5,740 nt of DNA from Deltaproteobacteria bacterium (GTDB lineage Bacteria > UBA10199 > JACPAL01 > JACOUP01): NCBI GenBank assembly GCA_030649435.1, contig JAUSKE010000019.1, forward strand, positions 1 to 5,740. The letters run 5' to 3'. The translations under genes and the position numbers were made by a program. A model generated the notes under the pieces. That model made no database searches, was not told the origin of the DNA, and worked only from the letters and a program-made list of their open reading frames with translations. Positions 1 through 4,408 of the stretch are shown here, one piece after another. Position 1 is the stretch's first letter, and the number at the start of each line of letters is the position of its first letter.

Positions 1-230
1 ATATGGACGGTTCGTTCGAGCATCCCTTTCAACTCATCGGGAAAACTTTCGAGCGTTTCATCCGGACGACGTCGCGTGACCGGAATAAAGGGACACCCCT
101 TAAGGGGTTGTTCGTCGATGGCGACATGGTCGAGGGCATCAATCAAAATAAATATCGCCTTCGCCTTCGAAGACTTGGCGATCTTTGTCGCCGTCTGGAT
201 CATCACTTGATTCGTTGATTTTGCCGGCAC
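1..230 (-). CDS. Hypothetical protein, 5' part only (runs off the left edge)
   Basis: An open frame on the minus strand gives 76 codons from GTG at 230 to the window edge with no stop. The nearest upstream in-frame stop is just before the TATAAT at 283-278, so the start lies in a short interval: GTG 230, or ATG 203 nine codons later. Neither has a good Shine-Dalgarno; GTG 230 has only a weak ACGGG. Codon use (GCC, AAG, ATC, GAC, CTC) resembles the neighbours. Residues 10-31 read as a helix followed by a hydrophobic strand (TKIAKSSKAKAIFILIDALD), as in an alpha/beta nucleotide-binding fold, and a VTRRRPDETLESFPDEL stretch follows. This faintly recalls the alpha/beta domain found before DisA-type diadenylate cyclase domains, but that is only an impression and no catalytic motif is in view. 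The overlapping plus-strand frame at 3-218 looks like its shadow. It is divergent from dsbD. Confidence 0.6.
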   Translation of the reverse strand, partial: MPAKSTNQVMIQTATKIAKSSKAKAIFILIDALDHVAIDEQPLKGCPFIPVTRRRPDETLESFPDELKGMLERTVH

Positions 231-256
231 TGGGAACCCGTTTCTGCTTAGTAAGT

Positions 257-285
257 TTGACTCAAAAACCTGAATAGATTATAAC
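257..285 (+). promoter_or_regulatory. Sigma70-type promoter of dsbD, abutting the start codon
   Basis: TTGACT at 257-262, a spacer of exactly 17 nt and TATAAC at 280-285 match the sigma70 consensus at 10 of 12 positions. The expected transcript start is near 292. That is downstream of ATG 286 and about 3 nt before ATG 295, so a transcript from here would be almost leaderless and would begin translation at ATG 295. Confidence 0.55.
278..283 (-). promoter_or_regulatory. Minus-strand -10 box (TATAAT) for the left-edge gene
   Basis: A perfect TATAAT lies on the minus strand, giving an expected transcript start near 271 and a leader of about 40 nt before GTG 230. The matching -35 region (about 302-307, TTCGCC on the minus strand) is poor and lies inside the dsbD coding region. 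The box overlaps the plus-strand -10 box of dsbD (280-285), so polymerase could not occupy both at once. Confidence 0.4.
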
Positions 286-1836
286 ATGACTCTGATGTTT
301 CGGCGAAGCCTAATTTTCATTCTTTTGATTTTTTTCTTGGGTCGACCTCTTTTTTCACTCGAGGACCCTTTTCTTTGGGAGGTGAGGCAGCCAACTTTAG
401 AATTTTCCGATAAGGGGGAGGCCTCGTTCCTCGCCAGTTTTTTTATCCCTCCGGATCATTACCTTTATAAAGACAAGATGGAGGTTCTCTTTCCTCCCGA
501 CTCCCCGGTGCAGCTTGTCCAGATCCGCTTTCCCGAGTCGGTGATGAAGGAGGACCCATTCCTTCACAAGATGTTGGAGATCTACCGGCAGTCAGTGACA
601 CTGGAAGTGGTGGTTCGGGTATCCGAGGGGAGGGAGATCGGTGTGGTCAAGGGGTTGCTCCGGTATCAGGGTTGTTCCCGTGACTTTTGTTACCGTCAAG
701 TTGAAAAGAGTTTTGAGCTCCAGTTTAGGGGTAAAAATGCCACCCCCTCCACATTTTTCCAGAAAGATCTAAAAACGCTGATCCGCCAGAGCAAGCCATT
801 GGCTGGCCTTTTCGCCTTTCTGGGAGGGATCGCGACCGATTTCACGCCGTGCGTCCTGCCACTGATCCCGATGACGCTTGCCTTTATTGGCATTCGTAAG
901 GAGAGAAAGAGTCGACGGAATTTTGTCCTCACCTTGGCCCTCATCGGGGGGATGGCCTTTGTCTATGCTGTTTTGGGTATTATTGCCGCTTGGGTTGGTC
1001 AAAGTTTGGGATTCCTCTTCCAGAGCAGTCTGGTTTTGATCCTCTTTGCGCTCCTTTTTCTGCTCATGGCGCTTTCAATGTTTGGTCTTGTTCATTTACA
1101 GGTGCCTCTTTTCTTGCGGAAGCGTTTTGCCAAGATGGGGGGGGAGGGGATTGGTGGGGCGTTGTTGGCCGGGGCGACACTCGGATTTTTAGCCGCCCCT
1201 TGCGTCGGTCCTGTGGTTGGGGCGCTCCTCCTTTATGTGGCGAAGACGAAGGATCTTCCATTCGGTTTTCTCCTTTTGTTTCTCTACGGTCTCGGCATGG
1301 GGGTCCCCTTCCTGATTATAGGGAGCTTTTGGGGCTCTCTCAGTCGTGGGATCCATTGGGGTTCTTTTGGTAACTTCCTCAAGAAAGGGCTTGGGGTTCT
1401 CCTCCTCCTGCCGGCCCTCTACTATGGTTGGATTGCGGTCGAGTCGTTCAAGGGAGCGGCTCCTTATCCCATTTCACATTCAGACCTCCCCTGGAAGACG
1501 ACACTGGCGGAGGGGCTGGAGGTGGCAAAGCGGGAGGGAAAACCGGTTTTGATCGATTTTTGGGCGACCTGGTGTTTGCCCTGTCTCCAGATGGACAAGA
1601 CGATCTTTCAGGATGAAGCGGTTAAAAAAGCCTTGGAATCTTTTGTCCTTGTGAAAATTGATTGTACCCAAGAAACCCCTGAGTGTCGTGAACTCGTTCG
1701 CCGTTATGAGGTGATTGGCTGGCCGACGATCCTCTTTTTAAATCCCAACGGCGAACTTCTAAAAGAGTTCAGTTTTGTGGGCGAGGTTTCAAGCCGTGAG
1801 GTTTTCCTGGAACGACTTCAAAAAATAACCGATTGA
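286..1836 (+). CDS. dsbD: Thiol:disulfide interchange protein DsbD (three-domain)
   Basis: DsbD carries electrons from cytoplasmic thioredoxin across the inner membrane to periplasmic thiol-disulfide proteins. The 516 residues show, in order: a signal peptide (about 1-25); a periplasmic alpha domain with the redox pair C130/C135 in YQGCSRDFCY; a membrane core with C189 in the TPCVLPLIP motif and C306 in AAPCVGP; and a thioredoxin domain with WATWCLPC (C430/C433) and a cis-Pro in GWPTILF (P480). All six electron-relay cysteines are therefore present. About six hydrophobic helices are visible (roughly 173-201, 212-236, 245-270, 288-318, 325-347, 366-384), against eight in E. coli DsbD. C306 and C430 are 124 residues apart, against 176 in E. 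coli. Two extra cysteines, C460 and C467, lie in the thioredoxin domain. The coordinates use the first ATG (286); ATG 295 is preferred if the adjacent promoter is real, and it keeps the signal peptide intact. Neither start has a Shine-Dalgarno. folE follows 33 nt downstream. Confidence 0.95.
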   Translation: MTLMFRRSLIFILLIFFLGRPLFSLEDPFLWEVRQPTLEFSDKGEASFLASFFIPPDHYLYKDKMEVLFPPDSPVQLVQIRFPESVMKEDPFLHKMLEIYRQSVTLEVVVRVSEGREIGVVKGLLRYQGCSRDFCYRQVEKSFELQFRGKNATPSTFFQKDLKTLIRQSKPLAGLFAFLGGIATDFTPCVLPLIPMTLAFIGIRKERKSRRNFVLTLALIGGMAFVYAVLGIIAAWVGQSLGFLFQSSLVLILFALLFLLMALSMFGLVHLQVPLFLRKRFAKMGGEGIGGALLAGATLGFLAAPCVGPVVGALLLYVAKTKDLPFGFLLLFLYGLGMGVPFLIIGSFWGSLSRGIHWGSFGNFLKKGLGVLLLLPALYYGWIAVESFKGAAPYPISHSDLPWKTTLAEGLEVAKREGKPVLIDFWATWCLPCLQMDKTIFQDEAVKKALESFVLVKIDCTQETPECRELVRRYEVIGWPTILFLNPNGELLKEFSFVGEVSSREVFLERLQKITD

Positions 1837-1857
1837 CCTCTTCCGCCTTAAAGGGAT

Positions 1858-1862
1858 AGGAG
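1858..1862 (+). promoter_or_regulatory. Ribosome binding site of folE (AGGAG)
   Basis: AGGAG lies 7 nt before ATG 1870, a near-ideal Shine-Dalgarno. It fixes the folE start and shows that this organism uses Shine-Dalgarno initiation for a downstream gene, in contrast to the first genes of the transcripts here. Confidence 0.75.
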
Positions 1863-1869
1863 ACTCTCT

Positions 1870-2469
1870 ATGCCAGCGAAGAGAACACTTGCTATTGCCC
1901 GCCCCCAGCCGAACCGTGACCAGGAGATGGAAGGGGCGGTAACCCGTCTCTTGTCCCTTTTGGGGGAAGATACCGAGCGTGAAGGGCTTATAAAAACGCC
2001 CAAGCGGGTTGCCAAGGCGCTCCAGTTTTTGACCAAGGGGTATCAGGAAAATCTAGGAGAGATCATCAACGGGGCCCTCTTTACCGAAGATCATGAAGAG
2101 ATGGTGACGATGAGAGATATCGCCCTCTACAGTCTTTGCGAACACCACCTTCTTCCCTTTTTTGGCAAATGCCACATCGCCTACATCCCAAATAAAAAGA
2201 TCCTCGGCTTGAGCAAGTTAGCGCGCTTGGTCGATATGTTTGCCCGACGTCTTCAGGTGCAGGAGCGGCTGACCAACCAAATCGCTCAAACGTTGCAAGA
2301 GGTTCTGGATCCGATGGGTGTTGCCGTTGTTGTCGAGGCGGAGCATCTCTGCATGCAGATGCGCGGCGTTCAGAAGAGAGGTTCCTTTGTCGTTACTTCC
2401 TCGATGTTGGGAGTCTTTCGTAAGCGGCAGGAGACCCGCCAGGAGTTCATGAATCTGATTAAGTCCTAA
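1870..2469 (+). CDS. folE: GTP cyclohydrolase I (FolE)
   Basis: This cytoplasmic zinc enzyme converts GTP to 7,8-dihydroneopterin triphosphate and formate, the first step of folate synthesis and the entry to queuosine synthesis through QueD. The 199-residue length is normal for the family (E. coli 222). Family motifs are all present: an N-terminal helical segment with REGLIKTPKRVAKA (37-50), SLCEHHLLPF (88-97) with zinc ligands C90 and H93 and catalytic H92, GLSKLAR (113-119), and EAEHLCMQMRGV (156-167) with H159, zinc ligand C161 and R165. It is the homomeric T-fold type with an intact zinc site, not the zinc-independent FolE2. It sits 33 nt after dsbD, with its own strong Shine-Dalgarno, and is probably co-transcribed. 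Its TAA (2467-2469) overlaps the stop of the convergent queF gene. Confidence 0.96.
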   Translation: MPAKRTLAIARPQPNRDQEMEGAVTRLLSLLGEDTEREGLIKTPKRVAKALQFLTKGYQENLGEIINGALFTEDHEEMVTMRDIALYSLCEHHLLPFFGKCHIAYIPNKKILGLSKLARLVDMFARRLQVQERLTNQIAQTLQEVLDPMGVAVVVEAEHLCMQMRGVQKRGSFVVTSSMLGVFRKRQETRQEFMNLIKS

Positions 2470-2825
2470 GGTTTCTTCCCGTGTGCCGCAGTGATCACCG
2501 CGCCGATCCCGCCACGAACATTGAAATGCCCTTCGACCTCCATCCAGATCGGTTGGCAGGCACGAACAAGGTCATCCAAAATCTGATTGGTCACTTTTTC
2601 GTAAAAAGCCCCTTCATTCCGGTAGGACCAAAAATAAAGTTTGAGCGATTTGAGTTCGATGCAGAGTTGGTTGGGGATGTAGCGGACCTTGATCGTGGCG
2701 AAGTCGGGCTGACCGGTCTTTGGGCAGAGGCTGGTAAATTCAGGACAGTCAAAGACGATTTCGTAGTTCCGGTCCGGCTTCGGGTTCGGGAAGGTCTCCA
2801 GGCTCTTGGATGGTTCTGTCGGCAT
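2466..2825 (-). CDS. queF: NADPH-dependent 7-cyano-7-deazaguanine reductase QueF (type I)
   Basis: QueF reduces the nitrile of preQ0 to the aminomethyl group of preQ1 with NADPH, the last step before insertion into tRNA by Tgt in queuosine synthesis. The 119-residue protein is the short single-domain (B. subtilis YkvM-like) form. The nucleophilic cysteine is C34 in FTSLCPKTGQPDFA, followed by the catalytic Asp at D41. The QueF signature is ELKSLKLY (57-64), then SYRNEGAFYE with E76 in the substrate-binding position. EVEGHFNVRGGI (96-107) closes the T-fold. The usual His before the Glu in B. subtilis is Tyr75 here. It lies 9 nt downstream of trmB, so the two are probably one tRNA-modification operon. 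QueF shares the T-fold with FolE, its convergent neighbour. The stop TAG overlaps the folE stop. Confidence 0.95.
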   Translation of the reverse strand: MPTEPSKSLETFPNPKPDRNYEIVFDCPEFTSLCPKTGQPDFATIKVRYIPNQLCIELKSLKLYFWSYRNEGAFYEKVTNQILDDLVRACQPIWMEVEGHFNVRGGIGAVITAAHGKKP

Positions 2826-2831
2826 CCCTAG

Positions 2832-2835
2832 CCTC
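2832..2835 (-). promoter_or_regulatory. Ribosome binding site of queF overlapping the trmB stop codon
   Basis: GAGG reads on the minus strand from 2835 to 2832, 6 nt before the queF ATG at 2825. Its first G is the last base of the trmB TAG (2837-2835), which suggests translational coupling of the two genes. Confidence 0.6.
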
Positions 2836-3413
2836 TAGCATTTTTCATAAACGAATGTAAAGATCCGCTTACCGCGCATCTTTTCCTCGTACAAGGTCCG
2901 GATGGTTCGGGTCGCTGTGACTTGAGAAGGTCGGAGAGAGGTAATTTCCTTCAGAGAACTTTCAATCTCTGCGGCATAGGGGGCATCATCGGTCTCGATA
3001 TGCAGAAGCCCTCCTTTTTGTAGTTTTTCACAAACCATTTTCAGGAACTCAGTCTGGAGTAGTCGATTTTTACCATGCCGTCTCTTGGGCCAGGGGTCGG
3101 GATAAAGGATAAACAGTTTGCCGATCTGCCCCTCTCTAAAGAGCTCGGGGATTGCCCCGCGGGCATTGGCGAGGACCAAGCTGACATTCTTGAGTTCCCT
3201 CTTTCCGACCCGCTCGATTAGTTTTTCAAACCGTTTTCTTTTGTATTCAACGGCGACAATCTGTTCTGTCGGATTCTCGGTAGCCAGATAGAATAAAAAA
3301 TCACCCCGTCCCGGACCAATCTCAAGCATCAGCGAAGGGGAGATCTGAAAGTCTTGATTCGGAAAGATCTGAAAATCAGATTCGAATGCTTTATCTTCAT
3401 CCATCGTAGACAT
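2835..3413 (-). CDS. trmB: tRNA (guanine-N7-)-methyltransferase TrmB
   Basis: TrmB uses S-adenosylmethionine to methylate N7 of G46 in the variable loop of tRNAs in the cytoplasm. The 192 residues carry a Rossmann-fold methyltransferase core: LEIGPGRGDF (30-39) is the SAM-binding motif I, VAVEYKRKR (53-61) holds the acidic strand-2 end, and LYPDPWPKRRHGKNRL (103-118) is the hallmark TrmB motif. HIETDDAPYA (138-147) and TLYEEKMRGKRIFTFVYE (173-190) form the C-terminal active-site region. It is shorter than E. coli TrmB (239) because the N-terminal extension is missing. Two starts are possible: ATG 3413 (used here) or ATG 3404 three codons later. Neither has a clear Shine-Dalgarno; a GGAA lies 2 nt before the first and 11 nt before the second. 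It is the first gene of the trmB-queF unit and is divergent from the recombinase gene. Confidence 0.93.
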   Translation of the reverse strand: MSTMDEDKAFESDFQIFPNQDFQISPSLMLEIGPGRGDFLFYLATENPTEQIVAVEYKRKRFEKLIERVGKRELKNVSLVLANARGAIPELFREGQIGKLFILYPDPWPKRRHGKNRLLQTEFLKMVCEKLQKGGLLHIETDDAPYAAEIESSLKEITSLRPSQVTATRTIRTLYEEKMRGKRIFTFVYEKC

Positions 3414-3415
3414 GG

Positions 3416-3444
3416 TTCCGAACTTAGAGTAGAATCAGCATAAT
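3416..3444 (+). promoter_or_regulatory. Candidate promoter of the xerD-type gene
   Basis: CATAAT (3439-3444) matches the -10 consensus at 5 of 6 and is preceded after 17 nt by a weak TTCCGA (3416-3421). The expected transcript start near 3451 would leave about 4 nt before ATG 3455, so the mRNA would be nearly leaderless. No Shine-Dalgarno is present upstream of that ATG. Confidence 0.35.
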
Positions 3445-3449
3445 TTCAA
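3421..3449 (-). promoter_or_regulatory. Candidate promoter of trmB-queF
   Basis: On the minus strand, TTGAAA (3449-3444) is followed after 17 nt by TAAGTT (3426-3421), and ATG 3413 comes 7 nt later. The -35 box matches 5 of 6 and the -10 box only 3 of 6, so support is modest. If real, transcription would begin at or next to the A of ATG 3413. It overlaps the opposing recombinase promoter almost completely. Confidence 0.3.
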
Positions 3450-3454
3450 TCCCC

Positions 3455-4342
3455 ATGGACACCTTACTCGACGATTATCTCAACTCTCTTCGGATCGAAA
3501 AAGGGCTCTCCCACAACACCCTTCTCGCCTACAGTGGTGACCTGGTCCACTTTTTTTCTTTTCTGAGTAAAGAAAAGATCCAATCCGTCGGGGCGGTGGG
3601 GGAAAAAGAAATAACTGAGTATCTTTTGTCGCTTTCGAAGAGTCGGTTGAAGTCTCGGTCTCTTTCCCGAAAGATGGTCAGTCTCCGGCAATTTTTTAAT
3701 TATTGTGTGAAAGAGAAAAAGTTAGCGAAGAACCCTACGGATAATCTCTTTTTTCCTAAAATTGGACGAAAACTTCCCCATCTTCTTTCGTATCCCGAAA
3801 CGGAACAGCTTTTGATACAACCTCCGGAAGGAAAAGAGGAGGGACTTCGGGATAAGGCGCTTCTGGAGCTGCTCTACGCCTGTGGCCTCCGTGTTTCAGA
3901 ACTGATCGGCATTCGGGTCAACGATCTCAATTTTGAAAAGGGGTATGTCGCTGTTTTGGGGAAGGGGAATAAGGAGCGGCTCGTTCCGGTTGGTCAAAGG
4001 GCTCTCGTCGCCCTGAGGAGCTATTGCGAACAGGTTCGTCCTCTTTGGGCCAAGCGGAAAGGTTCAGCCCATCTGTTTTTATCGCGGCAGGGAAAACTTC
4101 TCTCCCGGCAGGCGGTCTGGCAACTGCTTCGTCGCTATGCCCTTGCCGGTTCGCTCAAGAAAAAGGTGACGCCACACACTTTGCGTCATTCCTTTGCAAC
4201 GCATCTGCTCGAAAGGGGGGCCGACCTTCGTGCCGTCCAAACCTTGCTCGGGCATGCCGACATCGCCACGACCGAAATCTATACCCATGTGAGCATGAGA
4301 CACTTGAAGGATCTCTATAAGAAGTTCCACCCAAGGGCCTAA
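3455..4342 (+). CDS. xerD: Site-specific tyrosine recombinase, XerD type
   Basis: This is a Xer recombinase, which with a partner resolves chromosome dimers at dif during division. The 295 residues match the family length (E. coli XerD 298). The N-terminal core-binding domain covers about 1-95 (LRIEKGLSHNTLLAYSGDL, then SRKMVSLRQFFNY). The catalytic domain follows with a full set of residues: R146 in ACGLRVSEL, K170 in LGKGNKERLVP, H241 and R244 in HTLRHSFATHLLE, H267 in LLGHADIATT, and nucleophile Y276 in IYTHVS. The C-terminus KKFHPRA resembles the HHPRA end of XerD more than XerC, hence the symbol; XerC or a single-recombinase Xer remains possible. No dif site or integrated element is visible here, so a housekeeping role is more likely than an integrase. 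ATG 3455 has no Shine-Dalgarno. Confidence 0.9.
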   Translation: MDTLLDDYLNSLRIEKGLSHNTLLAYSGDLVHFFSFLSKEKIQSVGAVGEKEITEYLLSLSKSRLKSRSLSRKMVSLRQFFNYCVKEKKLAKNPTDNLFFPKIGRKLPHLLSYPETEQLLIQPPEGKEEGLRDKALLELLYACGLRVSELIGIRVNDLNFEKGYVAVLGKGNKERLVPVGQRALVALRSYCEQVRPLWAKRKGSAHLFLSRQGKLLSRQAVWQLLRRYALAGSLKKKVTPHTLRHSFATHLLERGADLRAVQTLLGHADIATTEIYTHVSMRHLKDLYKKFHPRA

Positions 4343-4362
4343 GCTTTAAATAATCTTGGGTG
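4328..4362 (+). repeat. Inverted repeat at the 3' end of the xerD-type gene
   Basis: CACCCAAG (4328-4335, just before the stop codon) and CTTGGGTG (4355-4362) are perfect 8-base complements with a 19-nt loop. As RNA this is a stable stem, but no run of T follows, so it is not a typical Rho-independent terminator. Its right arm is also used by the palindrome at 4358-4370, so the two structures exclude each other. Confidence 0.5.
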
Positions 4363-4370
4363 AATCACCC
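4358..4370. promoter_or_regulatory. 13-bp perfect palindrome next to the repeat-protein promoter
   Basis: GGGTGAATCACCC is a perfect 6-1-6 dyad centred on A4364. It directly abuts the candidate -35 box at 4371, a position typical of a dimeric regulator's binding site. The function is inferred from position and symmetry only. Confidence 0.35.
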
Positions 4371-4399
4371 TTGCTAGTCGGCCCGATTTAGTGTAAAAA
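4371..4399 (+). promoter_or_regulatory. Candidate promoter of the thrombospondin-repeat gene
   Basis: TTGCTA (4371-4376), a 17-nt spacer and TAAAAA (4394-4399) match the sigma70 consensus at 8 of 12. The expected transcript start near 4406 is about 3 nt before the TTG start at 4409, again nearly leaderless. Confidence 0.3.
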
Positions 4400-4408
4400 G
4401 CGGTTAAC

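Noticed and set aside
3..218. Plus-strand frame of 71 codons at the left edge
   Set aside because: It lacks a ribosome binding site, has an unconvincing Arg-rich composition, and overlaps the better minus-strand frame.
990..1373. Plus-strand 127-codon frame inside dsbD
   Set aside because: It is an out-of-frame shadow of the conserved membrane domain, with Gly/Trp/Arg-rich, non-protein-like content.
2481..2831. Plus-strand 116-codon frame opposite queF
   Set aside because: It is the antisense shadow of the well-supported queF gene.
3455..4342. Tyrosine recombinase as a phage or integron integrase marking a mobile element
   Set aside because: Length, motifs and the HPRA ending fit housekeeping Xer recombinases, and there is no att-like repeat, tRNA gene or cargo nearby.
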